A DNA stretch of 64,000 nt from Roseinatronobacter thiooxidans (GCF_001870675.1 NZ_MEHT01000045.1:186001-250000), one strand, 5' to 3'; counted from the stretch's first letter, positions 1-8,194 are shown. A program made the numbers and translations. The notes: generated by a model not told the origin, from the letters alone.

Positions 1-432
1 ACAGCCGATCTGCGCCTTGAGATGCAAAAGACGATGCAGGACGATGCTGCCGTCTTCCGCACCGACAAGACGCTGGCCGAGGGCTGCACCAAGATGAAGG
101 CCGTCGCGGCCAAAATGGCGGATGTGAAGGTCACGGACCGATCACTGATCTGGAACACCGACCTGATGGAAACTTTGGAGTTGGACAACCTGATGCCCTG
201 CGCGCTGACAACTGTGGTCAGTGCCGAGGCGCGCAAGGAAAGCCGCGGCGCGCATGCGCATGAGGATTACCCAGACCGCGACGACACCAACTGGCGCAAG
301 CACACGCTGGCTTGGGCTGATGGGGCCGATGTGCGGCTGGATTACCGCCCAGTTGTCACAACGCCCCTGACCGCCGAAGCCGATGGCGGGATCGACATGA
401 AGAAAATCGCACCAAAGGCGCGCGTCTATTGA
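1..432 (+). CDS. sdhA: Succinate dehydrogenase flavoprotein subunit, C-terminal part (cut by window start)
   Basis: The last 143 residues of SdhA, the FAD subunit of respiratory complex II, which oxidises succinate to fumarate at the inner membrane. The frame is open from base 1, so the N-terminal FAD domain lies outside the window. The visible part is the helical C-terminal domain, with the family signature SRGAHAHEDYPDRDD followed by NWRKHTLAW, as in the SdhA/FrdA C-terminal domain. The stop codon overlaps the ATG of the next gene by one base (TGATG), so the two are probably translationally coupled. The sdhB gene follows at 754, giving the order sdhA, small lipoprotein, sdhB. Confidence 0.95.
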   Translation, partial: TADLRLEMQKTMQDDAAVFRTDKTLAEGCTKMKAVAAKMADVKVTDRSLIWNTDLMETLELDNLMPCALTTVVSAEARKESRGAHAHEDYPDRDDTNWRKHTLAWADGADVRLDYRPVVTTPLTAEADGGIDMKKIAPKARVY

Positions 433-743
433 TGCGGGTTGCCGCCATCGGGGCGCTTCTGGCGCTGGCATCTTGCGCGGATGTGCAAGATGAACTGGCG
501 CGGGATGCGGCAAAGCGGACTGTCCGCCCCGCATTGGCGGAAAACTTTCCCGGCGTGCCGCTGGAACCTGCCAGCGATTGCGTCATCAATAATGCCAGCG
601 CAAACGAGTTGACGCGCCTTGCGCTGGCGGCGGGCCAACCCGCTGTCAGCCCCCAGACCAGCGCGCTGGTGGTCGAGATTGCCACGCGCCCCGAAACGAT
701 TAGATGTCTAGCCACAGACGGGCTTGCCCCGTTCCTGCTTTAA
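432..743 (+). CDS. Small putative lipoprotein between sdhA and sdhB
   Basis: A 103-residue protein beginning at the ATG that overlaps the sdhA stop by one base. The N-terminus is a short hydrophobic stretch ending in a lipobox, LALASC, so the mature protein is predicted to be a lipid-anchored periplasmic protein. The rest is alanine-rich with no domain I recognise; it carries two further cysteines (ASDC and IRCL), which could form a disulfide. The position inside the sdh operon suggests co-expression with complex II, but a role in its assembly is only inference. A TTG three bases upstream is also in frame. Confidence 0.7.
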   Translation: MRVAAIGALLALASCADVQDELARDAAKRTVRPALAENFPGVPLEPASDCVINNASANELTRLALAAGQPAVSPQTSALVVEIATRPETIRCLATDGLAPFLL

Positions 744-753
744 GGAGGCACTC

Positions 754-1533
754 ATGGTCCAACTGACCCTGCCCAAGAACAGCCAGATGCGCACAGGCAA
801 GACCTGGCCCAAGCCCGAAGGGGCCAAGAACCTGCGCAAGTTCCAGATTTACCGCTGGAACCCCGATGACGGGGAAAACCCGCGCGTTGACACATATTTC
901 GTCGATATGGACAGCTGCGGCCCCATGATTCTGGACGCGCTGATCAAGATCAAAAGCGAGATTGACCCGACGCTGACCTTCCGGCGGTCCTGCCGCGAGG
1001 GGATTTGCGGGTCTTGCGCCATGAATATCGATGGCGGCAACAAGCTTGCCTGTATCTTCGGCATGGACGAGGTGAAGGGCGACATTAAAATCTACCCCCT
1101 GCCCCATATGCCCGTGGTCAAGGATCTGGTGCCGGATCTGACGCATTTCTACGCGCAGCATGCCAGCATCAAGCCTTGGCTGGAAACCACCACGAACACG
1201 CCCGCAAAAGAATGGAAGCAGTCGATTGAAGACCGCGAAAAACTGGACGGGCTGTATGAATGCGTGATGTGCGCATGTTGTTCGACAAGCTGCCCCAGCT
1301 ATTGGTGGAATGGCGACCGCTACCTTGGGCCAGCCGCCCTGCTGCATGCCTATCGCTGGCTGATCGACTCGCGCGATGAAGCCACGGGCGAGCGGCTGGA
1401 TGATCTGCATGATCCGTTCAAGCTGTATCGTTGCCACACGATCATGAACTGCGCCAAGACCTGCCCCAAAGGGCTGAACCCGGCCAAGGCGATTTCGGAA
1501 ATCAAGAAAATGATGGTCGAGCGCGTGTTGTAA
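754..1533 (+). CDS. sdhB: Succinate dehydrogenase iron-sulfur subunit
   Basis: SdhB (259 residues) carries electrons from the FAD of SdhA to ubiquinone through three iron-sulfur clusters. All cluster ligands are visible: CREGICGSC plus a later Cys for [2Fe-2S], [12 protein letters not shown] for [4Fe-4S], and [17 protein letters not shown] completing the [3Fe-4S] and [4Fe-4S] sites. Length is normal for the family. The ATG at 754 is chosen because a strong AAGGAGG lies just upstream and the family begins with [10 protein letters not shown]; an in-frame upstream ATG at 724 would lie in the preceding gene. A terminator follows immediately. Confidence 0.98.
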   Translation: MVQLTLPKNSQMRTGKTWPKPEGAKNLRKFQIYRWNPDDGENPRVDTYFVDMDSCGPMILDALIKIKSEIDPTLTFRRSCREGICGSCAMNIDGGNKLACIFGMDEVKGDIKIYPLPHMPVVKDLVPDLTHFYAQHASIKPWLETTTNTPAKEWKQSIEDREKLDGLYECVMCACCSTSCPSYWWNGDRYLGPAALLHAYRWLIDSRDEATGERLDDLHDPFKLYRCHTIMNCAKTCPKGLNPAKAISEIKKMMVERVL

Positions 1534-1556
1534 ACGCATCGCCCCTGTACCCTGAA

Positions 1557-1594
1557 AAGCCGCGTCCTGCCTGTGAAGGGGACGCGGCTTTTTT
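1557..1594 (+). terminator. Rho-independent terminator of the sdh operon
   Basis: An 11-bp perfect stem, AAGCCGCGTCC pairing with GGACGCGGCTT, is followed by a run of T. It sits 24 bases after the sdhB stop, so it ends the sdh transcript. Confidence 0.9.
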
Positions 1595-1670
1595 CATCTC
1601 TCCCCGATCCTGACCCAAGCGCGACAAAACGACCGTAGAAAAATATGTATTTTCCGTGCATCCTTGGCGG

Positions 1671-2291
1671 ATGAATGAACGGCCAATAGATATTTACGCC
1701 CTGCGCATCCTGCTGGCCCTTGCCCTTGCAGGGCTTGGCATTGTGGGCATTGCCATGGCGCGAACCGACGCGCTGCCCAAGCCCTACCGCATCCCGCCCC
1801 CACCGCAATTCGAATTGTCGATCAGTGCTGATGGCCGCAGTTTCGAGTTTAGCGGCATGGTCGATTTTGGCCTGACTGCGGCGTTGCGCGCTCTGGTGGC
1901 CGCCCATCCGCAGATCAAGCGGATGGAATTGGACAGCGGCGGCGGCTATATCGCCGAGGCGCGTGGCGTGGTGACAGTGCTGCGCGCGCATGGGATTGCC
2001 ACCCATGTCGAGGGGCATTGCGCATCGGCCTGTGCGCTGATCTTTGCAGGCGGGGCCACGCGCACACTCTCGCCGCAAGGGCAGATCGGGTTGCACGGCT
2101 ATGCGCTGCGCCGCGAGCACCATTTCGGCATGATCGACCCAGAGGTTGAAATGCAGCGCGATCTGGCGATTTACCGCGCGCAATCTGTAGACGAACAGTT
2201 CGTCTTGCGGCTGGCCACGCTGCCGCAAATGCCCATGTGGTACCCCGACCATACAGAGCTGCGCGCGGCAGGATTGGTGACGAAACCTTGA
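1671..2291 (+). CDS. Membrane-anchored ClpP/crotonase-fold periplasmic protein (COG3904-like)
   Basis: A 206-residue protein with one N-terminal membrane segment (LALALAGLGIVGIAMA) and a periplasmic domain resembling the ClpP-like fold. The motif LDSGGGY followed by EGHCASACALIFAGG matches the small-residue and catalytic-Ser regions of that fold, and GQIGLHG gives a candidate His. I infer a serine-protease-like protein of COG3904 type; no substrate can be named. The start is either ATG 1671 or in-frame GTG 1656; ATG is preferred. It is preceded by the sdh terminator, so it is a separate transcription unit. Confidence 0.65.
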   Translation: MNERPIDIYALRILLALALAGLGIVGIAMARTDALPKPYRIPPPPQFELSISADGRSFEFSGMVDFGLTAALRALVAAHPQIKRMELDSGGGYIAEARGVVTVLRAHGIATHVEGHCASACALIFAGGATRTLSPQGQIGLHGYALRREHHFGMIDPEVEMQRDLAIYRAQSVDEQFVLRLATLPQMPMWYPDHTELRAAGLVTKP

Positions 2292-2322
2292 CCTTGCGCC
2301 CTTCAGCCCCCACAACAAGGGT

Positions 2323-2523
2323 ATGATCCTAGTTCTTGGCCTTCTTATCGTTTTCGCGCTGATCCTTGTCATGCAGCCGTGGAAGCGGCGCGACTGCCGC
2401 TGGCGGCAGGATGCACGCAAACTGGCTGACGGGCGCGTGCTGTTCACCTGCGCCGCCTGCGGCGCGGAAACCGCCCTGCCCAAAGGCCGTGCCCCCAGAC
2501 ATTGCCTTGCCGGAGAGACCTGA
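2323..2523 (+). CDS. Small membrane protein with a Cys-rich cytoplasmic tail
   Basis: A 66-residue protein: an N-terminal transmembrane helix (LVLGLLIVFALILVMQPW) followed by a short tail with CxxC (FTCAACGAET) and two outer cysteines (DCRW, RHCL), suggesting a small zinc-ribbon-like unit. I do not recognise the family. Its stop overlaps the next ATG by one base (TGATG), so it probably forms an operon with the downstream DUF1989 gene. Confidence 0.6.
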   Translation: MILVLGLLIVFALILVMQPWKRRDCRWRQDARKLADGRVLFTCAACGAETALPKGRAPRHCLAGET

Positions 2524-3371
2524 TGCCCAAGCCCCCCAAGGATGCCGAAGCCCGCCGCGCGATTGCGCCCGTGATCTGCTACCCCAACGAGGGCTTGCGC
2601 AGCCCGCCCATGGCGCAATACCGCGCCGCCCGCGAAGGCGCCACCGAGACAGGGCGCATCCTGATTGCGCCGCGCACGGCGCGCTGTTTCTATGTCACTG
2701 CGGGCAGCTTCTTTCGCATATCCTGCCCTGACGGGCCACAGGTGGGTGATCTGAACCTGTTTGAAGCCCGCAATCTGGACGAGCGGTTTTATTCCGGCAA
2801 AACCCGCGCCCTGCATGGCAGCCATATCCGCACCGGCGACAGGCTGTGGTCCTGCCTGCCCTATCTGCGCCCCATGGCCACCGTGATGGAAGACACGCTG
2901 GACTGGTACGGTGTCGATGAACATGGCGGCCGCGTGCATGATGTGATCGGCACGCGCTGCGACCCCTATACCCACCACCTGCTCAGCGGGCAGGATTACC
3001 ACCACACCTGCCATTCCAACCTGACCCGCGCCTTGGCTGACGAATTGCAAAAACCCCTGCACGAAGCCGAAGCGCTGGTGCATGATGTGCTCAATGTGTT
3101 CATGTGCACCGGCTTCACCCGCGACACGGGACAGTATTTCATGAAAGCCAGCCCCGCGCGCAAAGGCGACTATATCGAATTCTTCGCCGAGATTGACTTG
3201 CTGGGCGCCCTCTCTGCCTGTCCGGGGGGCGATTGCGGGGCGGAACATTCGTCGGATAGCGCGCAATGCCACCCGCTGGAAGTGACCATTCACGCCCCGC
3301 CCGCAGGGTCGCTTGACGGCTGGTACAGCCCGTCCAACAACCGCTATTCGCGCCGGCACGCGCATAACTGA
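2523..3371 (+). CDS. DUF1989 (urea carboxylase-associated family) protein
   Basis: A 282-residue protein of the DUF1989 family, often annotated as urea carboxylase-associated. Conserved features are GDLNLFEARNLDERFYSGKTR near residue 80 (shortened: GDLNLF, then DERFYSGKTR), RPMATVMEDT, and a His/Cys-rich stretch CDPYTHHLLSG plus HHTCHSN that probably binds a metal. No urea carboxylase genes are next to it, so the family name gives no direct role here; some family members act in carbon-nitrogen metabolism. The ATG at 2523 is chosen because it overlaps the preceding stop; the in-frame ATG at 2502 would lie inside the upstream gene. Confidence 0.8.
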   Translation: MPKPPKDAEARRAIAPVICYPNEGLRSPPMAQYRAAREGATETGRILIAPRTARCFYVTAGSFFRISCPDGPQVGDLNLFEARNLDERFYSGKTRALHGSHIRTGDRLWSCLPYLRPMATVMEDTLDWYGVDEHGGRVHDVIGTRCDPYTHHLLSGQDYHHTCHSNLTRALADELQKPLHEAEALVHDVLNVFMCTGFTRDTGQYFMKASPARKGDYIEFFAEIDLLGALSACPGGDCGAEHSSDSAQCHPLEVTIHAPPAGSLDGWYSPSNNRYSRRHAHN

Positions 3372-3425
3372 TCCGCGCGCGCATGGCATATTGACCAGCG
3401 CCATTTTCCACTACATACGAGCAGC

Positions 3426-5225
3426 ATGACAGAGCTCGCAAACATCCGCAATTTCTCGATCGTGGCGCATATCGACCACGGTAAATCCACCCTTGCTGAC
3501 CGGTTGATTCAGTCAACCGGCACGGTATCCGACCGCGACATGAAAGAGCAGATGCTCGACGCGATGGATATCGAGCGCGAGCGGGGAATCACCATCAAGG
3601 CCAATACCGTGCGCATCGATTATGTTGCCAATGACGGGCAGGCCTATGTGCTGAACCTGATCGACACGCCGGGCCATGTGGATTTCGCTTATGAAGTCTC
3701 GCGCTCCATGCGCGCGGTCGAAGGCTCGCTTCTGGTGGTGGACGCCTCTCAAGGGGTCGAGGCGCAGACCCTGGCCAATGTCTATACCGCGCTGGATGCC
3801 GATCACGAGATTGTGCCGGTCCTGAACAAGATCGACCTGCCAGCGGCTGAACCCGAACAGGTGCGCCAGCAGATCGAAGATGTGATCGGGTTGGATGCGT
3901 CGGAGGCGGTGATGATCTCGGCCAAATCCGGCCTTGGCATACCTGACGTGCTGGAAGCCATCGTCAAACGCCTGCCCCCCCCCAAGGGCGAACGCAACGC
4001 GCCGTTGAAAGCCATGCTGGTGGACAGTTGGTATGACGCCTATTTGGGCGTTGTCGTGCTGATCCGCGTCATGGACGGGGTGATCCGCAAGGGCGACAAC
4101 ATCAAGATGATGCAGACCGGCGCGAAATACGGCGTGGACAAGCTGTCGGTCCTGAAACCCGCAATGGTCGATGTGGCCGAATTGGGTCCGGGCGAGATCG
4201 GGGTCTTTACCGCCTCGATCAAGCAGGTGCGCGACACCAAAGTGGGCGATACGATCACGCATGAGAAAAAGGGCTGCGAAACAGCGCTGCCGGGGTTCAA
4301 ACCCTCGGTGCCTGTGGTGTTTTGCGGGCTGTTCCCTGTCGATTCCGCCGAATTCGAAGACCTGCGCAACGCCATTGAAAAACTGGCGCTGAATGACGCG
4401 TCTTTCAGCTATGAGATGGAAAGTTCTGCCGCGCTTGGCTTTGGCTTTCGCTGCGGCTTTCTGGGCCTGTTGCATCTGGAAGTCGTCCGCGACCGGCTGG
4501 AACGTGAATATGGCATCGACCTGATCACCACAGCCCCGTCGGTGGTCTATCACATCCATATGCGCAACGGCGAGGTGCAGGAATTGCACAACCCCGCCGA
4601 CCTGCCCGACCTGACCCATGTGGACCATGTGCAAGAGCCCCGCATCAAGGCCACGATTCTTGTGCCGGATGACTACCTGGGCGATGTGCTGAAACTGTGT
4701 CAGGACCGGCGCGGGATTCAGCAGGAACTGACCTATGCAGGCAGCCGCGCGATGGTCGTCTATGACCTGCCGCTGAACGAGGTGGTGTTCGATTTCTACG
4801 ACCGGCTGAAATCCATCACCAAGGGCTATGCGTCGTTTGATTATGAAATCACCGGCTACCGGCAGGATAATCTGGTCAAGATGCAGGTGCTTGTGAATGA
4901 TGAACCTGTGGACGCGCTGTCCATGATGGTCCACCGCGACCGCGCCGAAGGGCGGGGGCGCGCAATGTGTGAAAAACTCAAAGAGCTGATCCCGCGACAC
5001 ATGTTCAAAATCCCGATTCAGGCGGCCATCGGCGGCAAGGTCATCGCGCGCGAGACTTTGGCGGCTTTGCGCAAGGACGTGACAGCGAAATGCTATGGCG
5101 GCGACGTGACGCGGAAGAAGAAATTGCTGGAGAAGCAGAAGGCCGGTAAGAAGAAGATGCGCCAGTTCGGCAAGGTGGAGATTCCGCAGCAGGCGTTTAT
5201 TTCGGCGTTGAAGATGGACAATTGA
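3426..5225 (+). CDS. lepA: Elongation factor 4 (LepA), ribosome-associated GTPase
   Basis: LepA/EF4 (599 residues) is a translational GTPase that binds the ribosome and affects tRNA position and initiation complexes. The GTPase motifs are all present: AHIDHGKST (G1), DTPGHVDF (G3) and NKIDLP (G4), followed by the EF-G-like domains and the LepA-specific C-terminal domain ending [17 protein letters not shown]. Length is as expected. It begins with ATG at 3426 about 50 bases after the DUF1989 gene. Confidence 0.98.
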   Translation: MTELANIRNFSIVAHIDHGKSTLADRLIQSTGTVSDRDMKEQMLDAMDIERERGITIKANTVRIDYVANDGQAYVLNLIDTPGHVDFAYEVSRSMRAVEGSLLVVDASQGVEAQTLANVYTALDADHEIVPVLNKIDLPAAEPEQVRQQIEDVIGLDASEAVMISAKSGLGIPDVLEAIVKRLPPPKGERNAPLKAMLVDSWYDAYLGVVVLIRVMDGVIRKGDNIKMMQTGAKYGVDKLSVLKPAMVDVAELGPGEIGVFTASIKQVRDTKVGDTITHEKKGCETALPGFKPSVPVVFCGLFPVDSAEFEDLRNAIEKLALNDASFSYEMESSAALGFGFRCGFLGLLHLEVVRDRLEREYGIDLITTAPSVVYHIHMRNGEVQELHNPADLPDLTHVDHVQEPRIKATILVPDDYLGDVLKLCQDRRGIQQELTYAGSRAMVVYDLPLNEVVFDFYDRLKSITKGYASFDYEITGYRQDNLVKMQVLVNDEPVDALSMMVHRDRAEGRGRAMCEKLKELIPRHMFKIPIQAAIGGKVIARETLAALRKDVTAKCYGGDVTRKKKLLEKQKAGKKKMRQFGKVEIPQQAFISALKMDN

Positions 5226-5242
5226 AATAAGGAAATAGGATA

Positions 5243-5437
5243 GTGCCCCCGGTTGTGCCCGAACGATCAAGTGTTTTTTCTACCTATGATGAAGATCGCA
5301 ATCGTGAAAAATTAGTAGACTTTTTGGTCAACGTTCAAGCCAAGACTTTCGATAAGGCAGCCAGCTACAATAATATAGTGGTTTCGTTAGGCTTCGCAGG
5401 TTTTTTTACGCTGTGGGCTTGGAGCCAACCCGTAATT
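5243..5437 (+). pseudogene. 5' fragment of an integral membrane protein gene split by the insertion sequence
   Basis: The first 65 codons of a small membrane protein, starting at GTG 5243 behind AGGA. It reads MPPVVPERSSVFSTYDEDRN and then a first hydrophobic segment (VVSLGFAGFFTLWAW). The open frame runs on into the insertion sequence and stops at 5578, but the sequence after about 5437 is IS. Joining codon 5435-5437 to 6808 keeps the frame and restores a product of about 176 residues. I do not recognise the family. The 3' half is clearly AT-rich compared with its neighbours, suggesting transfer. Confidence 0.7.
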
Positions 5438-5444
5438 GATGCGG

Positions 5445-5455
5445 TGGATGCCCCC
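5445..5455 (+). repeat. Left subterminal inverted repeat of the IS1111-type element
   Basis: TGGATGCCCCC, the exact reverse complement of 6796-6806. Confidence 0.8.
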
Positions 5456-5523
5456 TCCTCGAACGGCATCGCGATGTGCCATGGTGGTTTTACGATCGCC
5501 ACCAGAAGAGAAAGGGAGCACCC

Positions 5524-6549
5524 ATGGACGAAGATATCATCATTGGCGTTGATCTGGCAAAGAACGTTTTCCAACTGAACGGCGCACGCCGAGATGGGCA
5601 AGTTTTGTTTCGGAAGAAGCTGAGCCGACCACAATTTACCAAGTTTTGCGCTGAACATCCGCGCAGCCTTTTCGCCATGGAAGCCTGCGCGACAGCCCAT
5701 TATTGGGCACGCGAACTGATGTCGTTGGGCCATGAGGTGAGGCTCATTCCACCGATCTATGTGAAGCCATTCGTGAAGCGCCACAAGAATGATGCGGCAG
5801 ATGCGGAGGCCATCACCGAAGCTGCGCTACGACCCAACATGTCGTTTGTCGTGCCAAAATCCGCTGAAACCCAGGCCCTGACCATGATGATGCGCACTCG
5901 GGACCAGCTTTTGGAGCAACGCACCGCAACCGTGAACGCCTTGCGCGGCCATCTTGCTGAATTCGGGCTGATTGCCCCTGTTGGATTGAAAAATGTTGAT
6001 CGGCTCCGGGAGCTGGTCGATGACCATCCGGATCTTCCAGAATTGGTCGTAACGATGGCCAAGATGCATTTCAAACGCATAGATCATTTCTCGGAAGAAA
6101 TCGACACGCTCACCGGGCGGATCAAGAGCCATTGCGCCGACAGCCCAGAGGCACGGCGGCTGCAAACCATGCCTGGCATCGGCCCGATAGCGGCGATGGT
6201 GATTGAAGCCTTTGCGCCGGATATGAAGGCTTTTGAAAAAGGACGGGACTTTGCGGCCTGGCTTGGTCTGGTTCCCAAACAGCATTCAACGGGTGGCAAA
6301 ACCCGCCTCGGGCAAACCAGCAAAATGGGCCAAAAGGACATCCGCCGCGCGCTGATCATTGGAGCGATGAGCTGCATTGCTGCTGCCGCCCGACGCGGCA
6401 AACGCTGCCATCCCTGGCTGCAAGATAAGTTGGATCGCAAGCCAAAGATGGTGGCCGCTGTTGCACTCGCCAATCGAATGGCCCGCCAGATTTGGGCCAT
6501 GATCACCAAAGAACAGGGCTACCTGCCAAATCAGGAGGTGGCCGCATAA
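5524..6549 (+). CDS. IS110/IS1111-family transposase (DEDD plus serine recombinase)
   Basis: A 341-residue transposase. The N-terminal RuvC-like DEDD domain has Asp10 (IIGVDLAKN), Glu53 (AMEACATA), Asp90 and Asp93 (KNDAADAEAI). The C-terminal transposase_20 domain has a helix-hairpin-helix-like MPGIGPIAA (216-224) and FAAWLGLVPKQHSTGGKT with the conserved Ser255. Length is typical and all expected catalytic residues are present, so it looks intact. The ATG at 5524 follows a GGGAG ribosome site; an in-frame ATG at 5476 is rejected. IS110-family enzymes work with a structured RNA encoded in the element that specifies target and donor. Confidence 0.95.
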   Translation: MDEDIIIGVDLAKNVFQLNGARRDGQVLFRKKLSRPQFTKFCAEHPRSLFAMEACATAHYWARELMSLGHEVRLIPPIYVKPFVKRHKNDAADAEAITEAALRPNMSFVVPKSAETQALTMMMRTRDQLLEQRTATVNALRGHLAEFGLIAPVGLKNVDRLRELVDDHPDLPELVVTMAKMHFKRIDHFSEEIDTLTGRIKSHCADSPEARRLQTMPGIGPIAAMVIEAFAPDMKAFEKGRDFAAWLGLVPKQHSTGGKTRLGQTSKMGQKDIRRALIIGAMSCIAAAARRGKRCHPWLQDKLDRKPKMVAAVALANRMARQIWAMITKEQGYLPNQEVAA

Positions 6550-6795
6550 GCTTCTGCCCCGCTTGCATTAAGTGGGCAGATGGCAAGGAATGCTCTGAAG
6601 TGATGGACGTCGATTGAACAGATCCTGATTGGAAAGCCAGATAGGGGTAGGGCGCCTACAGCCCGCGGAATCGAATTGGACCCGATCAGCGAACTGACCA
6701 TCATGGCCCGCGGCGTGTCAAAAGCCGCAACCCGAGGCCGAATACACGACCGCAATCAATCGCCGGAATTCAGATCAGAAAATCCTTGCAAAACC
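6550..6795 (+). ncRNA. Probable bridge RNA / seekRNA region of the IS1111-type element
   Basis: This 246-base non-coding right end is where IS1111-group elements encode the guide RNA that pairs with target and element ends. Seen here: a perfect hairpin GTAGG-GCG-CCTAC at 6647-6659, and two CCGCGG blocks (near 6663-6668 and 6708-6713) that can pair to close an internal loop of about 40 bases, as in a guide loop. RNA boundaries and guide bases cannot be fixed by eye. The assignment follows from the family; the structure is inference. Confidence 0.5.
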
Positions 6796-6806
6796 GGGGG
6801 CATCCA
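6796..6806 (+). repeat. Right subterminal inverted repeat of the IS1111-type element
   Basis: GGGGGCATCCA, the exact reverse complement of 5445-5455. Confidence 0.8.
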
Positions 6807-6807
6807 T

Positions 6808-7143
6808 ACACACCCCTGGGACTCTTCGCTTTTAGCCTTTATTCTCGGGTTTTCGTTATTTTTGTTTGTATTTTGGAACATCATTACAACTTTTTTATTT
6901 TCAAGACATAATATTAAGATGGCTAAAGCTCTTTCGCAGAATACCGATGCTCACTCTATGATAAGGGATGCCCAAGCAGTCGAAAGAGATTTTCAAAGAT
7001 GGTCTCTAAAATACTACGCATCATGGTATATTGTTTTTTTACTTTCTGCTATTTCTGGATTTATTTCTGGTCTGATTCTCTTATTTCTACTAGGTATGAA
7101 CATTATTTATGAAAGTTTTTCACTTCATTCTGTTATTTTTTAA
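6808..7143 (+). pseudogene. 3' fragment of the membrane protein gene split by the insertion sequence
   Basis: The remaining 111 codons of the interrupted gene. It encodes two strongly hydrophobic segments, LLAFILGFSLFLFVFWNIIT and, after a charged loop with KALSQNTDAHSMIRDAQAVE, YIVFLLSAISGFISGLILLF, ending SFSLHSVIF and a TAA stop. With the 5' fragment the full protein would have three or more membrane spans. The base composition is markedly AT-rich, unlike the core genes around it. No function is recognised. The gene is presumed inactive because its 5' part is 1.37 kb away. Confidence 0.65.
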
Positions 7144-7212
7144 TAATACGGTTTCTGACCTGCATAGTTTCCGCACGTGACAAAAAGTTCAAAGTGTAAT
7201 ATTCGATGTTCT

Positions 7213-7455
7213 ATGCCTACCACTTTTCGCCATGACGGTTTCCGGTTCTTCTTCTACTCGAACGAGGGCAACCCGCGCGAACCCGTCCATGTCCACGTCA
7301 TGAAAGACGGATGCGAGGCAAAATTCTGGCTCGATCCGGTCGCACTCGACAGAAATCACGGCTTCGACGCCAAAACCTTGCGTCAAATCGGAAGAGTGAT
7401 ACACTTCAACCAATCACGCATCGTAAAGGCATGGCATGACCATTTCAGCGCATAA
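7213..7455 (+). CDS. DUF4160 family protein
   Basis: An 80-residue protein of the DUF4160 family, recognised by FRFFFYSNEGNPREPVHVHV (start MPTTFRHDGF) and the C-terminal half IGRVIHFNQSRIVKAWHDHF. These small proteins are usually encoded directly before a DUF2442 protein, as here, with a 20-bp overlap. The pair is often listed as a candidate toxin-antitoxin module, but the activity is not established. Start ATG 7213 is chosen by homology; no strong ribosome site is visible. It lies in the accessory island beside the insertion sequence. Confidence 0.8.
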   Translation: MPTTFRHDGFRFFFYSNEGNPREPVHVHVMKDGCEAKFWLDPVALDRNHGFDAKTLRQIGRVIHFNQSRIVKAWHDHFSA

Positions 7456-7669
7456 AGTCAGTTTCGACGACGCGACGCTCTGGCTCACCCTCTCGGATGG
7501 CCGAATCCTTGGCGTGCCGCTTGTGTGGTTCCCCCGCCTGCTGAACGCGACGGATGCGCAGCGCGCGGCAGTTGAGATCACACCCTTTGGCCTGCATTGG
7601 GCAGAACTGGATGAAGATATTTCGATCCCGGCCCTGCTGGAAGGCAAACGCGCCACGCACGCTGCCTGA
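7436..7669 (+). CDS. DUF2442 family protein
   Basis: A 77-residue protein of the DUF2442 family. Diagnostic features are LWLTLSDGRILGVPLVWFPR and the C-terminal GLHWAELDEDISIPALLEG. It overlaps the DUF4160 gene by 20 bases, so both are translated from one transcript. DUF2442 is treated by some as the antitoxin-like partner of DUF4160; no DNA-binding motif is obvious, so this is inference. Confidence 0.85.
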   Translation: MTISAHKVSFDDATLWLTLSDGRILGVPLVWFPRLLNATDAQRAAVEITPFGLHWAELDEDISIPALLEGKRATHAA

Positions 7670-7690
7670 GCGGCCCTCGCAGCAAAACCA

Positions 7691-7857
7691 AGCCGCGCAG
7701 CGTCGGGCCGTGGTGCGGCGATCCTCGTGCAAAGCTACAGCGCTTTATGCCTGCCACATCCTCGTAAGGCCTAAGCTGCGCGCAATGGCCAGCCAAATCG
7801 CCGTGCCGCGGGACGGCCCGGCGATGCGCGGCGGGCTGACGCCCTTGACTCCGCGCA
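7691..7857 (+). repeat. Dispersed 170-bp repeat with imperfect inverted ends, copy 1
   Basis: This non-coding segment recurs at 49671-49838 in the same orientation. The left end AGCCGCGCAGCGTCGGGCCG runs into TGGTGCGGCGAT, identical in both copies; the right end has ATCGCCGTGCCG followed by ACGGCCCGGCGATGCGCGGC. Left and right ends are imperfect inverted repeats of about 30 bases, so the whole can fold into a long hairpin. The middle (about 75 bases) is less conserved. No protein is encoded. It may be a small non-autonomous element or a structured RNA. From its end to the tRNA at 7932 I see nothing else. Confidence 0.8.
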
Positions 7858-7931
7858 GGCAATTATCAGGCGAACATGATGCGCTGACAACATGTCAACA
7901 CATCCCCACCACTCTGAAATATAAAGGAAAG

Positions 7932-8015
7932 TGGTGGGCGACCCTGGAATCGAACCAGGCGTGGGTCTCCCCGGCGGAGTTACAGTCCGCTGCCGCACCT
8001 TGCAGCCCGTCGCCC
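7932..8015 (-). tRNA. tRNA-Tyr (anticodon GTA)
   Basis: An 84-nt class II tRNA with CCA encoded at the 3' end (TGG at 7932-7934 on the plus strand). The acceptor stem pairs GGGCGAC with GTCGCCC. The anticodon arm is GCGGA-CTGTAAC-TCCGC, giving anticodon GTA, and there is a long variable arm as in bacterial tRNA-Tyr. From its 5' end to 8194 nothing is recognised. Confidence 0.95.
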
Positions 8016-8194
8016 TAGATAGCGCCCAATTACCGAAGGCACAGGCAGGCGTCAAGGGCACAAAAGCCCCCCTGCCCCAACTTCTTGCGCGCGCCATTTC
8101 ACCCTTGCGCCCAAGCCCCCCACTGCGCATGCTTGGCCCCTGCCCTGTGCCTGTGCATCAGCGGCTTACCCGAGATGATGGAAGCGATAGTGAG

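Larger units (their letters stand above)
5438..6807 (+). mobile_element. IS110-family (IS1111 group) insertion sequence, about 1.37 kb
   Basis: The element carries one transposase gene with a short left non-coding end (about 86 bp) and a long right non-coding end (about 250 bp), the arrangement of the IS1111 group. An 11-bp perfect inverted repeat, TGGATGCCCCC at 5445-5455 and GGGGGCATCCA at 6796-6806, lies just inside the ends; IS1111 members have subterminal inverted repeats, and no target duplication is seen, as expected. Exact ends are uncertain by a few bases; those given restore the reading frame of the interrupted gene. Confidence 0.8.

Noticed and set aside
1350-3404. Long open frame on the minus strand (684 codons)
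   Set aside because: It runs antisense over sdhB, the COG3904-like and DUF1989 genes, all with clear family motifs; high GC makes such shadow frames common here. The same holds for long antisense frames over lepA, ftsI, murF and pyc.
5438-5578. The 5' membrane-protein frame continuing as a complete 111-residue gene
   Set aside because: The last 47 codons lie in the insertion sequence and overlap the transposase in another frame; the rest of the gene is found after the element.
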